A stretch of 64,000 nucleotides of DNA from Knoxdaviesia capensis (GCA_001510575.1 LNGK01000004.1:1910677-1974676), one strand, 5' to 3'. Numbered from the stretch's first letter, positions 35,837 through 48,867 are shown. Notes: generated by a model not told the origin, from the letters alone. Numbers and translations: made by a program.

Positions 35837-35848
35837 TTAGGGTTAGGG
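35837..35848 (+). promoter_or_regulatory. TTAGGGTTAGGG telomere-type repeat (telo-box)
   Basis: Two exact TTAGGG units followed by TTTG. On the JIP5 strand it contains AAACCCTAA. In yeasts TTAGGG sites bind Tbf1 and drive ribosome-biogenesis genes, so a role at JIP5 is plausible; it could also be a relic of telomere-sequence insertion. Confidence 0.45.
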
Positions 35849-36387
35849 TTTGTCTGGATATAGATACGCCCTCAAGGAGAAACTGGCTGCGATGGAACCA
35901 GCCCGCAAGATGAAGACTTCTAAAAACATACCTCGAGTCTAAGATCCCTCCTCGGTGTCATCTTGTCGTTAGTGTGTCGATACTTTCAGTCTTGTGTGCT
36001 GGCCTCCACCTTACGGCAGTTGAGGCTGATCACGAAGAAACTTGCTAGAGACTGCTTTTCTTTGCGGCACGTTTGGAACACATCCACAGACACAAAAATG
36101 AGTTCAGAATGGACACCTCATACCTAATACGTCAACCCAATCAGTTACGCCATGAATCACAGCCGCCCATGATAATGCAGACGCTGAGTGCCGTTTATCT
36201 CAGTCCCGGCGGCTTGAAGTAGCCTCCGGCTCGGGCTCGGCAATCAGTCAACTGCGGGTGGGTCTGTAGCCCGGCTTTTCCCACGCGACTAGAAAACAAG
36301 TGGCAATCCCTTAATGCTATCCGCCTCTTCCCTCTGCGCTCTTTCTCCATCTTGAAAGACACAAACTGCACCTTCTATTCCGTAGCA

Positions 36388-37858
36388 ATGGACCCCGGCA
36401 CATTTACACACGACTCCACCCTCCCGCGAATCGTCTTCGGCCGCGGCTGTCTCAGCCAGCTCCGGGCCGAGCTCGACCGTCTTGGCATAACCCACCCGAT
36501 GATTGTATGTTCACCGACGCGCACCTCTCTCGCCGACCTCGCACGCTCCGCGCTCCGCGATGCCGGCTTCCCCGGCCCCGTCGGCATGCAGGCGACCGCC
36601 GTCCTGCACACCCCGCAGGACATAAGCGACGAAGCGGTAGCCGTGTTGCGCGCGGCTGGCCAGGATGGCGTGGTGTCGGTGGGCGGTGGCGCGGCAGTTG
36701 GCCTGGGCAAGGCCATCGCGCTGCGCACCAGCGTGCCGCACATCACCCTGCCGACGACGTTCGCCGGGTCTGAAATGACCGCCATTCTCGGCGAACTGCC
36801 GCCCGCCACTCCTGGCACCGCCGCCGATGCCCGCAGCTCCGGCAAACGCACCGTCGTCGACCCGCGCATCCTGCCGCGTGTGGTCATGTACGACGTCAAT
36901 CTCGTGCTGCGCCTTCCCCGCGCAGTCGCGCTTGCCAGCGGCGTCAACGCGCTTGCCCATGCTGGTGCGTTCCTTCCCATGTCTAACCCGCACACCTGCC
37001 GCCCCCCCACCCCTTTCCCGCTCCCGGGTTTAAACGCCATCTATATATGTAATTACGCAATCTGACAGCTTTGTTCTCCCCGACGGCGTGCCAAACCCAC
37101 CCACGCCGCACCGGCCGCGTGTAAAACTCTATCCAGTTGAGGCGCTCTACGCGCGAAACCGCACCCCCATCACTACTCTGCATGCGCTAGAAGGTGCGCG
37201 GCACCTCGCCGCGGCACTACGTCGCTTCGCAGCTGGTGATGGGGCTCCATCCGATACCGGAGGACGAGGAGGGGGTGGTATCACCGATGTCCCGGGGCTG
37301 GCCGCCGGGTTGTACGGGGCCATGCTAGCGGGAGGGGCAGTGGCAGCGACAGGGTTGGCGCTGCAACATAAGCTTGCGCACGTGGTCGCCAGCTTATCGC
37401 CCGGTGTGGCACATGCTGACGCCCACGCGGTAGTGCTCCCGCACTCGCTTGCCTATAACGTACACTGCGTGCCGCGCCAGACGCTGCTGGCGCTCGCGGC
37501 AGCTCTGCAGGGCAGCAGCAGCAGTAGCAGCGTGCCTGTCGGTGGCGGTGCGGAGCTTGCCGAGGGGGACGAGGGGTGTGCAGAGACAGCCGCGGTGCGC
37601 GCCCTTGCAGAGCTCTTGCACGGTCTAGGGGGCGTGCCGACGTCACTTCGCGCGTTGGGGGTGCAGGAGTCCATGCTGGAGAAGATGGCGCAACTGGTGG
37701 TGACGATCCCGTCCGGGCCAGGATCGAGTCCCGCGGCGTCGGGGGTGGTTTACTGGAACCCCCGGGTGTTGGATAGCTCGGAAATCCATCGGCTGCTTAT
37801 CCGGGCGTGGAACGGGGATGAGGCTCAGGTTGATGGTTGGAGATCCTTCAGTACTTAG
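36388..37858 (+). CDS. Maleylacetate reductase-like iron-containing alcohol dehydrogenase
   Basis: Two exons, 36388-36964 and 37137-37858, joined in phase 1 over a 172-base intron, giving 432 residues. Enzymes of this group reduce maleylacetate to 3-oxoadipate with NAD(P)H, the last step of the hydroxyquinol/resorcinol route before the 3-oxoadipate path. Visible marks are the N-terminal strand with IVFGRGCLSQL, the NAD-binding glycine loop VVSVGGGAAVGLGKA, the near-diagnostic PTTFAGSEMT, and, across the splice junction, ALAHAVEALYARN with a metal-site His. The helix HKLAHVVASLSPGVAHADAH has two further His ligands, and NPRVLDSSEIHRLLIRAWNG closes the C-terminus as in bacterial maleylacetate reductases. 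A Gly-rich insertion (residues near 235-245) and a poly-Ser stretch make it longer than the usual 350-400. The start is the first ATG. No aromatic dioxygenase is adjacent. Confidence 0.88.
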
Positions 37859-38408
37859 TGTAGAGGGTTTGTCTGTCTGTATGTTATATTCTGGCATATC
37901 TCCTGATACATAGTTCCGGGGGCTGCGTTGTTGAAGCCAAGACTGCCAAAATTACGAGATTCACACAAGATTTCGTTACGCAGGTCAAAATTGGAGCGCG
38001 TTTTCTACGGTCCACGGCCACAGGAAAAGGAAGGGTTCGGAATAGCGTGATGGTGTATTCTGGTATCAAACAGTGGTAGATCGTTTCATGAGATTACCGG
38101 CAACAAAAGTATGAAAAAGGAAGATTCGCTATTTTCCCCTTCCGCCTTTCGCTCCAGTTCATCATCATCTGTGCAGTAACTAAACAACCGAAAATGACAA
38201 CGGTCACCACACAGATTTGTATATGTCATTTCTTGGACTCCCCGTTCCCCTCTCAAAACAGCATCAACGAAACATAAAGAGTCAAATTACAAACAAGGAC
38301 ATTTCAAAAGAAATGTAGAAAACCAAAAAAAAAGAAAAGCCAACAGAAAAGAAACAAAAACCAGCACGAGAAATGGCAGATCCGTGAGAGAGCAAGTGTC
38401 GGTCACAT
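37859..38408. terminator. Convergent 3' flanks of the reductase and the purine permease
   Basis: 550 bases between converging genes, A-rich near 38320-38360. Nothing else is seen. Confidence 0.4.
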
Positions 38409-40279
38409 TTAGACCTTCTCCTCGCTGATGCCGCGGGGGCTGTCAGAGCCGGAAGGTTCCTTGGCAGGGACAACGGCAGCGACCTCCTCGGCGGGGGTGT
38501 CCTCAATCTCCTCAGGGAGGGTAAGGTTGAGCAGCATGCAGACGACGGCCGCAACGACAAAGCCCGACTCCATGATGATCTCAATGGCATCCATGAATCC
38601 ACGGAGGCCCTTGTTACCACCGTGGTAGGTGAAGACGTTGTCGAAGTATGTAGGCACCATGGTAGCTCCGTATCCGAGAGCAAGACCGGCGGTGAGAATG
38701 AAGCGGTTGCGGCGGGTGAAGGGAACACCCTTGGTGATGATGGCAATACCCGAGACAGCCACGGCGCAGAACAGGAAGGTGGTCATACCTCCGAGAACGG
38801 GCGACGGGATGGCAACGAGAGCAGCGGCAAACTTGGCGAACACACCCATGATGATCAGGAACATGCAGCAGCAGTATCCGGCGGTGCGGTTGGCGCAGCG
38901 GGTCAGGGCAATGACACCGTTGTTCTGGGCGAAGGTGGACATGGGGGTGATGGTCATCAGGGCGGCAAGGATACCGTTGATACCGTCAGCCAACACACCT
39001 CCACGGACACGCGACTCGTAGATGGGGCCAGAGACCTCCAGGCGGGACACATCGCAAGTGGCAGTGATATCACCAATGGCCTCACAAGCGCAGATGATGA
39101 ACACAGCCATTATAGGCAGCACAATGGGGCCGTAGATCTGGAGCTTGAAGGTGTGGACCCAGATGAACGAGGCAACGGGGGCGCTGTCAATGCCGCTGCG
39201 GTCGAAGTAGCCGGTGGCACCAGCAATGATGCAGCCAGTCAGGAGACCGATAATGACGGAGGTGGACTTCATGATGGGGGAACCGAAGCGCTCGCAGAGA
39301 ATGATGGTGATGAAGACGGAGAAACCAAGACCGAGGTACTCAGCCGAACCCCAGGGAAGAGCGTGGGGGGCGTTGATGTTGGGGCACTTGGCGAAGAACT
39401 CGCTGGGGGGCGAAGCGCAAGGGCCGGAGCCACCAGCCCAGTTCTGGAAGCCAGTCTCGACAAGGTGGATTCCGATAAGCATGACGGTAGGGCCAGTGAC
39501 GATGGGAGGGAAGATGCGGAGCATGACCTTGGGGGGAATGAAGGCAATGGCGATTTCGACCAGCGCGCAGACGGCGGCAGTTCCGAGAACGGCACCGTAG
39601 GCTTCGGGGCAGGGCAGCTTGGTGCCATCCTCAGCAGTGGGGCAGAAGCCATTGGCGTACATTTGGGCGAAGGCACTGGAAAAGAGGGAGAGAAAATTCC
39701 AAAGAGTCAGCAAGGAAATTCACATGGTGGGTGAGCTGGAGAGACAAGTCTCCGAGATGGGAAAAGAAGAAACACAAGCAATGCAGAGAAGAGTACATAC
39801 CCCTGAGCAACGGGAATGATAGCGAACGAGATACCGACGACGGAAATCAGACCGGTACCAATATAGTAGGGGGTCTTGTAGATGTGGAAACGAGTGATCT
39901 GAATCATCGACAGAGTTCCGGACACAATCAGGGCGGTAGACACGAGGTACTGCCGCATTTCGGTCGTCAGGTTGATACCGGAGGCACCACCCATCAGAAT
40001 GGGGGGAGTGATGACACCAGCAAGCATGGCAAGAGCGTGCTGGAAACCCAGGAGCAGAGCCAGCATGATGGGCATGTAGTCGTTCAGGCCGAAGAACGGC
40101 GAAGCCTGGGTAGGCTTGGCCATGAACGGCAGATTGGGGCGGAATAGGAAGCCATAGTCGTAGTCACCGATGATGCCATGGCGGGTGAAGAAGCGCTGCT
40201 TGAGAGCAGTTCCGGTGCCGGCGAGCGAGAACCGCTTCTTGGTCTCGGGCACGATCTGGGAAGGGCCTTCTTCTTCCAT
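38409..40279 (-). CDS. Uric acid/xanthine permease of the NAT (NCS2) family, UapA/UapC type
   Basis: Two exons, 39801-40279 and 38409-39675, intron 125 bases, giving 581 residues. It is a plasma-membrane proton symporter importing oxidised purines. It shares with Aspergillus UapA the leader block GDYDYGFLFRP, the first-helix QH pair (Q80-H81 in GFQHALAMLAG), ITRFHIYKTPYYIG, the Glu of CACEAIGDITATCDVSRLEV (about E358), and the substrate-defining NAT signature Q410-NNGVIALTR-419 followed by CANRTAGY. The QNNG form of the signature is the one of uric acid/xanthine transporters, not of ascorbate or uracil carriers. About 12-14 membrane helices are visible. The cytoplasmic tail after residue 540 is Glu/Pro-rich (LPEEIEDTPAEE) and probably serves turnover. 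The upstream region has many GATA-factor sites. I cannot tell UapA from UapC orthology. Confidence 0.95.
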
Positions 40280-40440
40280 TGTGGTGGTTGGCGAGGAGGG
40301 GAGTGAAAGTGGGTGATGAATAGAAGACAGAGAGAAGAGTGAGAGAGTGACAAGCGGTTTTTACGAGCCTGCTCTCGTGGGAGACAGAACCAGAGAGGAG
40401 AGAGAGAAGGGGGAGAGAGGATGAAGAAAAGAAGGTGAAG

Positions 40441-40468
40441 AGAGAAGAAGAAGAAGAAGAAGAAGAGA
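40441..40468. repeat. AGA trinucleotide repeat
   Basis: A purine-rich tract with tandem AGA units in the leader or promoter of the purine permease; on the gene's strand it is the usual TCT-rich leader. Confidence 0.75.
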
Positions 40469-40763
40469 GAAAGAAGGCTGGAGACAGACGAGGGCGGGAA
40501 GGATAAGATACTTATATATCTCGAAGCAGAGACGAAAGAAGGAAAGAAGTCTGTGTGTTAGATAGAGAAGACCCTAGAAGAGATTGATGAGGTGTGAGGA
40601 TAGAGAAAAGATATGAATGGGAGTGGGAGAAAGCAGGCGAGGAAGCTTCACAATATATAGGAAAGCTGGACATGGAGTGTGGTTTGTGTAAATGCATAGA
40701 CGGTTTAAGTGAATAACTGGTTTTTTTCTTCTTTTTTTCGCTCCTGCCCCCCCATGCAGATAC

Positions 40764-41209
40764 CGATAAACGTCAACTGTGCTAGGTGGGTGGCTCCTGC
40801 TGTTGCAGAGAATTGCATGTGAGGGTGGGATTGAGAGTGGGATCAGTGGAGGCAGGAGCCGTCCAGAGCCCAGCTGCGCTACGGACTGCGGAGCTGCCGT
40901 TTGGTGGCAGTAGCTTCGCAAGAGATAATCGGATAGGTGAATATGGCTCTCTCTCCAGAAAACCTGGCGGCTCCCGATAACACCACGGAGAACGAGCAAA
41001 ATCCAGGCCGGGGCCAGCCACACACTGAGGGTTTTCCACATTCCCACTGGGTTTCTTTTTTAAGGTCGTTTTTAGGCTAGCGCCGGTAGCTCGGGGCGTG
41101 TCCTTCTTCTGGCTAGGAACTGGTGGATTGCGGAGATAAATTCTCGCAGGAGAAGTGAGACACACCCCTCCCCGGTTGAGATCCATGCAGATTATCGCAC
41201 CACTGATAA
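40764..41209. promoter_or_regulatory. Cluster of six HGATAR (AreA-type) sites
   Basis: CGATAA (40764-40769), AGATAA (40923-40928), CGATAA (40975-40980), AGATAA (41134-41139), reverse CGATAA (41192-41197) and TGATAA (41204-41209) lie 485-930 bases upstream of the permease ATG. The GATA activator AreA is known to be required for uapA expression in Aspergillus nidulans, so a nitrogen-controlled promoter is likely. I did not find a clear UaY site (TCGG-N6-CCGA). Confidence 0.5.
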
Positions 41210-43713
41210 AGCGACGGTGGTTGTTTGTACCAATTGTAGTGACTCAACCGCGAGGAGGTACACGGCGGTCACTTGTGCAGAGTTGCGCCTCGATAATTGC
41301 ATTAGGCCTGATATGCACCTAACCGTGCCTTCCTTCACTGCTGTCTGTCGAGGGCGCCCGCGGAGTTCCTTCCCTGAACTGCTCCAATGGCGACAGTCAT
41401 CATCATATACGGCATCATCGACGATGAACTTATCTCCAAGTGAACAACTCTTGACTTTTCAAGACCACTTTTGCCTCAGCCCCAGATCCAGACATTCCAT
41501 GCCACTCTACCAGTCGAACATCTCCGGGTGAGAAAACTTTTCCAGCGAGTCCCACGCGCCTAAGCCCACCCACAACTTTGCGTTTGCAGTGGGCTCCCAT
41601 TCTTGGAACCAGCAATGCGGCGACCTGCGATGGAACGGCCGGCGCCTGTATGCAGCTGGCCTTACTTCCCAGTCTTGGTCTCTTTGTTACTGCTGACGGT
41701 ATAGCTGACGGCTATTCCCTTAACAGGGCTTAAGGCCTGGGGTTGGATCTTGTATCCGCGGTCAGTCGGTTTCCCTTGGTGTCTGGACAGTGATAAAAGA
41801 GCTGGAGGTTTACGGCGGCCTCCTCCACTAGAAGGGGTCCCTGTGTTATTTTTTTTTTTTGCCTCCGTTCCGTTTCCCCGTTCCGTATCCAGAACTGGAT
41901 CCTGTCTCCATCACGAGCGTTGGTGCTTGGCCCTGTATGATGAATCGACGTTCCATATCCCCGCCCAGACAGCCTGGACTCCCGATATGTGACATCTCTC
42001 TTTTTTGGTGGCTGTATGGACACCAATAGATCTGATAATATTGCCCGGCTGCTCCGACCACCGTCATGGCCGGACCTCAGCGGTAGGCCGTCTCCGGGGA
42101 GGGGCACAGCACGCCATGCAGCGCAAGGGTCCTCCAGGCCATCGGGGATACCAGGTGGCCGGGACCACGGGTACCGTGAGCATGGCTCGATGTGACAAGA
42201 GCCACGATAGATGGCAAAATGTTTGGCTGTGCCTCGGCGGAATGTCTAGGGATCTCTCGGGTCTGGAGCAGAGAGATCTGCTGCACCATCCATCCATCAC
42301 CCAACTACCGCCAGTGTCAAGTTCGCCGACCTCGCAACAAACCAATGCTAGAGTATGATTATTTTGGGTCTGGAAAACTTTTTTTTTCCACTGCGTTTTT
42401 GGCTTTTCCTTCCTGCTTCGGGATACCAGACACGGTGGTGCTCTCTATAGTGTACTGTAGTCTGGCTGTTGGCTCTGTTCACGGACCAGCCCGGGTCTGG
42501 ACATGTTCCATTCCCAGGCCAGGCCATCCGTCCTGGCTTGCCCTTCTTGCCATGCAATGGATGGTCAGTGGCGAGGTTTGGAGATCTCGTATACCCGGGT
42601 AATATTCAGAGGGGAGTGTGGTGGGATCAGAGGACGAAAAAAAATCTTCAAACCTGCATTTCCCACGGAACCGACGAACATCGCGTGGCCTCATCGTGGT
42701 TTTTCCTCTCTTTTTTTCTAGTCCCCTTTCCCTTCCCTGTACCCTAACCTCGACAGTCCGTCGCATCTAGCCAGGGACACATCCGGCCCCAGACAACCAC
42801 GCCATGGTGAACCGGTAATCTCACCAGGAACAGGTGTCGTCCGGCCCCGGTGGTGTCAAAAACAGGATTAAGATTGCGAAAGTTAGGGTTGGGGTGGGCA
42901 GCTCCCCCCCAACAGCCACACAAACGGGGAGTTTGGACCATATTGAAACCTCTCCCAGAAAAACCCAGATTGCTTTCTGGCCCACCAGGCCTGGGCGTTG
43001 CATGGCGTGTTCTGATTATCAGCACAAGCTCTGCCCCGTCTATCGGGTTCTTCGGGCGTCGGACGTCGGCCATCAGCCGTTTCGAGGGGGGGCCCCAAAT
43101 AGCTTTCTAATATGGGCATATCTCCCCGAACACTTGTGTCTGGTCCCCCCCCCAAACTGTTCCTTCAGAACACCAACAGGGGAAGAAGACGGGCGGAACA
43201 GAGCACCACTCTCAGCTTCTGTGGGGGCTTCCATTATCCCAGGGCCCCTCCTAACACTGTTCCGTCGTTTGGCCCTCTCCGGCCATGGGACATTGACAAA
43301 AAGAAAACACTCCTCCCCCCCCGGCTCCGGCCAATTGGGGACTGACGATAAACGCAACGCTCTGCTGCAAGGACCCTGACGACGGGACCACAGCTAACCA
43401 GCTTGGGCCTAGCCCCACCACCACGCTACTGTGAGTGGTAGGAAAATCTCAAGGGAACGTTCATTGTAGGCCCCAGCCGCTGGCCGAAAACCGGGACAGG
43501 TGGTGCGTAGAGATAAGGTAAAATTGCCCGCTGTTTGAAATTTTAATCATCATTAGTGGTTTGGATGTGGGCGGCGGGCGTGTTTGGGGGGTCTAGAGTT
43601 GTTCTATCAGTTGGTGGCCGTCTGACTCTTTGACGCTACGGGGACGAGCACGACACGCTCCGTTCTCGGGCGATGGAGGAGGCAGGCAACTTGAGTATGA
43701 GTGAGGGTGTGAG

Positions 43714-43725
43714 TACAGTACTGTA
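43714..43725. repeat. TACAGTACTGTA palindrome
   Basis: A perfect palindrome made of the same two half-sites as TACTGTACAGTA in swapped order. Confidence 0.75.
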
Positions 43726-45702
43726 CAGACATGCCCCGTTTTTGACATGACATCCCCTTGGATAAGGGCGTTGTGCTGTTGTGTGCTGTGTTGGCTGTCA
43801 AAGCTCCTGGTGGGTAACCCGGCTACGAAATCCCTCTCTCGCTCCCTCTCTCTTTCTCTCTCTCTCCAGCAAGCCAAGAAAGAAAGGTGATGGTGATGTT
43901 CCTGCTCCACGGTTTCTGTCTCTGGCGGATTTTCCTGCCCCCTGAGCTTCCTCTCTGCCTTTGCGGTGTGTGCGTTTGCTTGGTATCGAGCTATCCCTGA
44001 AGAGGCCTACCATGCCTATCCGTAATTGGAAAGTTATCACTGTCTGTTGGTCCGGCTTTCTCTGTCGACGAGGCCTGGAACACGGCCGGCCACGTACGAT
44101 GGCGTGAAGCTGGAGACACACAGAGCACGAGACGACAGGACGGCTGATATTGAAGATTTGGATAGGTGACCGCCATCGCCGACGAGATTAGCGGTTAGAT
44201 TCATGGCTAGTCTAGCTGGGACTAGTTGGCGATGGTTGTGGCTTAGAACGTATACTGTATTGTTTATAATACACAACCACTGGAATCTTGTATCTTTAGT
44301 ACCGCCACCAATGGACTTCACACTACGATACGTCGTCCGAAGCGCCGGAATGCAGACCCGGCCAAGAACCGGTTGCTATGTAGAAGGTTAGAAGGTTGAG
44401 AGAAGATGTTAGTCTCGGCGGATTGTCTAATGTTGGGGGGGTTGGCGTGTTCCTCTTAGGTTGATTCGTTAGACCATCTGGCCATCTCTCTCTCGACTGC
44501 CGGATTCCTGGGAACGGCTGCTAGATGATGGATGGAAATTTCTTCCTCGCTTCGTTTCCCCATCTGGCATCGAAAATAGTAAACTCGTCCGAGGCTAACC
44601 TGCAGACTAGAAAAAAAAAAGAATCAATGAGTTCGGCTTCATTTTCTTGATTTTCCAGCGTCGGCGAGAATTGGTGGTGGCCTGATACTGCGATGTCCTT
44701 GGCATCTCATGTACTTCAGATAAGCTTTTCATGGCCTTCTCGAGATATGAGAAGGTTGTATAGTACAGTACATAGTCGACAACCCACACCAGGCCGGTTC
44801 CGCACACTTCAGTCTCACAGATTTGGGGTGGCTTGCCCAATAGATCGAAGGCTCAACTTCGGAGTTTGCCACTGCGGCTGGAGGGGATGGCGACTTTGAT
44901 ATATCGACACGTGTGTTCCAAGGCACCACGACTCTGGGGGTATCGACATCAGATTAGCCTGTCATATAGGTGTATGCACGACGAGATACAAGACACTAGC
45001 TGACTTGAAAAGCCACCATGCATCATAGTCCGGCGGCGCCGTTCGCTTGATCTGCGTTGATGGGACGGTGCATGGAGATTCTCTGCCATCCAAACGCTCA
45101 ACGGTAACGCGTTTCCCATCTCCCACAGAGTCGGGATGTGAACGAGCGCCTGTCCCCCCAAAGACCAGGATGGAGCGTTTGACAGTCACACACACAACGA
45201 GACTTTGGTGGTGTATGGCATGCCGCGTGGCGCCGTCCCCCCTCAAGCCCAGACAGCTAGGACCCTGTTATGCATTGTACTGTTCAGTATATGGCGGCTT
45301 ATGCCTCAACTCCATAGTGTTGAGTATGAGCACTTATCCAACGTGTGGCGGCGGATCCGAGTGTTGGCCTGGCCTGAACTCTCGATCCCAACCCACGCTG
45401 TTCGGTTGGTAGCTTGAATGTGGGGTTTAGGCCCCTCTAGGAACGTGTTGCCACAGCATACTGCCGGCGTAAACGAGGTGTTGAGAGTCCGGAAATGGTT
45501 TCTAGCTTCTATGGATGACTCTCGTTATGGCTCATCATATCGCCGTCTACAAATGCTTGGCAGAAGTGGCCTAGAACCCTTCAATCCCGCACTCGACGGC
45601 GATAAAGAACCAGAGCCAAACCCCCCTAGTCGAAAAGCGCCAGATGTGACACATAATGGAAATATTTAGCGCGGGCGCACCTGGATGGCGGCTTTATATA
45701 TA

Positions 45703-45718
45703 TACTGTATGTACAGTA
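45703..45718. repeat. Imperfect palindrome TACTGTATGTACAGTA
   Basis: The TACTGTA and TACAGTA arms are separated by two bases; it lies 100 bases from the perfect copy at 45819 and next to a TATATATA run. Confidence 0.7.
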
Positions 45719-45818
45719 TGTATCTTACCTGGGCACAACTGGACGGGATTGGCTTGATAAGAAGAAAAAAGACGCGGGAGTGAGTAATGCGTGTATGACC
45801 GACTATGTGTACAGCATA

Positions 45819-45830
45819 TACTGTACAGTA
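45819..45830. repeat. TACTGTACAGTA palindrome
   Basis: An exact copy of the recurrent 12-base palindrome in the gene-poor region. Confidence 0.85.
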
Positions 45831-48800
45831 GTGTATACTATAGATGAACAGCTCCAGAATACATGCTTTTAGACTTCAGGAGCCTGAGTTTCTGTCCTAC
45901 TGAACCGTTTTTTGCAGGGCCAAAGAAGCATTTATCAACATCCCCACGACTCTTGCTCCTCGGGCTCTGCGTATATGGTCTTTTGCTCGCACCATGAAGA
46001 TGAGATGCTGCCCTTCCAAAGCAAGTTCACGTGCGGGAGAGGTCCTGAGAAACAAGCGGGCTATCCTGGAGCCCTGGGCCCCCTAGTCCTACACACACGC
46101 CCCTCCACTTCCGATGCCATCCTCCAGGATTCTCTTTCCTGGTTCTACCAGCTGAATGCACAAAACACACACGCTCTTCCAACTTGGTGGATTGATGATA
46201 TATAACACAGGAGCTGTGTTGCATATAGCCCATCTGCGGGTCGGGACTGAATTTACTGTATTCCTCGCACAGGACTTGGGTGCCATGGCAAGTGGCTCCG
46301 GTAGGTGTGATTGATTCTATTATGCGGTGCTGTAATCCGGTGGTATTTTTTTCTTCTGCTCCGTACAGTTACAAGAGCAAGTTTGTGGTCGCTGGATGTT
46401 CGCCGCGGGGACAAAAAAGAAAACGAGATTAAACCCGGGCGGAGTTAAGCTGTAAGCCGGTCCCAGATAATCACGTACGTCTTTGCCTCGTTCTTGCAGA
46501 TAGCCCGACGAACTGCTCGAATCCGTTTCTTGGAACCAGTGGCTGTTTATCTCTGGGCCAGGAGCAACCACCCCAAGATACTGGCTCGGTATATTTTCAA
46601 CCACCCGTTGACCAAGAAAGTTGCAATGGTCTAGCCTACCAAGCCAACGTGTCCTACTACACTACTTCCTATCGATAGACGCTCCAGCCAGGCCTGCTAT
46701 AGCGGTGAATTGCCTAGGAAATGAACCTGGTGTGAGAAATAGTGAGAGAAACCCCGAAGGAATTATGCTACTGTCGCTTTCTGACATATCGCCCGCCCGC
46801 CATGCCACTATCTGTATGCGCATTTTATATGGCTAGCCATATCAAAACAGTCCTCTTCTGTCCCACATACCTTGCTTGGCTCAGATCCGGCGAATGCGTT
46901 ACCCGTTTAGGAATGGTTCCCTATTAGGCGTTTTATGTTTTGTCTGGTACGAGCATAAACTGAGAGCGAGAAAGGAAAGGCTCCAACACCGCATAGGAAC
47001 AGAAAGAGTGGTGAGAAACACACATGATAGCAAAGAAGCTTGCGTGGCTTTCCCGATATCTCTTGGTTTTGTGATTATTTCACAAGGCTTGTCTCTCATC
47101 CGAGCCCTCAAAAACGCACCCAAGCTTTGGTGCCCAGCCATGTAAAATAAAATAAAAAACCCACTAAAAAAACTGATATCAAAAAAGGACAAGTTCTGGC
47201 GAGAATCACTCCCCTCCGTCCCGTCCAGGCTGATAGAGCACGCACGAGACCAACACGGACGATGTCTTCGCCCCAGGCTCAGTCCAGGCAAGGTGTCGAC
47301 GTCCATCCTTGGTTCAGGCTGGCAAGATGACAGCTGAAGATGAGAGTTGGAAGGGGGGAGTGTGCGTGGTGAGCATGACGATGACTTGACTATCGGGTGG
47401 AGAGAACGATGTGAAGGGTGCAAAAGCACGGCCAGTGCAAAGAGTCCTGTCAATAGCGTGGGAAACATGGTCGCAATATCATTATCTGCGCTGTATCACC
47501 CCCAATGCGTCCGTCCCATTGTTTGCCTATCAGGCCAGGTGGGAATATGGGGACAACCCAAAGACTGGACGTGCTTTTTATTGTTGTCTGGGCTTGGGAG
47601 GAGGGACCGCGGCATGCCTTATCGTCACATTCGTCTAGCATCCCCCGATTTGGCACAAGGCCGGGCAAGCTTGCTGGATCGAGGATGGGCGTCCACATTT
47701 GCGTTGTTGCTCGCGTGCCTGGCGGCAAGATTGCTGCTTTGCCTTTCTCGAGGTTAGTGGGTTTCAGCTGTGTCCATAATACACCGACGATGTCCTTCGT
47801 AATCACAATCCTCGAAGCTGCTGTCCATCTCTCGCGCGGTTCCTTCCTTGGGACCGAGATGATTTGATATGATATGCTTCACTGCCCTCAGTTTGCTCAC
47901 GCATGCACATCTCCTCGAGGGGCGAGAGCGGTAAATCCGGTGGCAACAAGAACTTGTGAAGACGCGCTTGCGTTGTGAGAACGTCACAGGACCACTCGAC
48001 GCAGAACTTGATGCCCGTCCACCTTGAATGTTGGGGGAGGGGTGGTTCGTGGCAACCTCGCAACTTGAAAGCCCTTCTCACGCCCTTAGATACCAGCATC
48101 CATCCGCATGCAGCCGCAACGTTCTTTCGTCCCTGGTTCTCGGCCCTCCGGGGACGACGGTTAGATATAAATGTATCAGTGTGGGAGGTGCGGATCCTGT
48201 GTGCACCTTGGGCTGGGTGGGAGGCTAGGGCGTCACATCTGGCTATCAGATTCCTGGGCGAATGTGCGTATATGTACTGTTCAGGACAGTAGATGGAGCA
48301 ACGCGTACGAAGGCTCTAGTACTGCAATCAGACGCAAGTGCTAGTCCCCAATCCCCGTACAACCTCGATGCCCACAAATAAGTTCGGCAGCCTAAAAATG
48401 CCGCTTTTTGACGGGGATTGGGGGTGTTGAGTGGGAGTCGTCTGCACAACGGTCTTTGCTTGGGCTTGGTACGTGACATGCTCAGAAAGCATCGTAAACA
48501 GAGCGAATAACAGACTCAACTCAACCTGAGCTCGAGCTCAAGATTTGACTATGGGATTCACTCATTCATTCTCTCCCTAGCTCTCTCTCTCTCTCACTCA
48601 CAACCGGCCCTCTCCGTCGTTCAGTTGCCAAGGTGTCGCCAAACACACCCAGCTGGGCACATCGGTACGTCTTTCCATCGTTTGTGTTACGATTTCCTAT
48701 TTGCTTGACGGGCGTGATACCAGACCAAACGAGCTTAGACGGGGGAAAGCTAAGCGAAAGAAGCACCACCTAAAAACGCAGCCGTCCCTGATTGGGCCCG

Positions 48801-48861
48801 GCCGGCCGTGCACGGGCCAGAGATAAGGAAACCTCCGGCAAGCGGGGAGGACTGGGGGGGG

Positions 48862-48867
48862 NNNNNN
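48862..48867. other. Assembly gap (six N)
   Basis: Six undetermined bases stand between eight G on the left and three G on the right. The true sequence is probably a poly-G run of uncertain length. No gene crosses it. Confidence 0.95.

Larger units (their letters stand above)
35498..36387. promoter_or_regulatory. Divergent promoter region of JIP5 and maleylacetate reductase
   Basis: 890 bases. It contains a run of 19 A (35732-35750) and a TTAGGGTTAGGG repeat (35837-35848). No gene is seen. Confidence 0.5.

Noticed and set aside
38622..39734. 370-codon plus-strand open frame
   Set aside because: Antisense to the purine permease; highly hydrophilic shadow.
46899..47468. 189-codon minus-strand frame starting with a signal-peptide-like MFPTLLTGLFALAVLL
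   Set aside because: The remainder has no pattern, no intron logic and no conserved cysteine spacing; kept only as a possibility for a small secreted protein.
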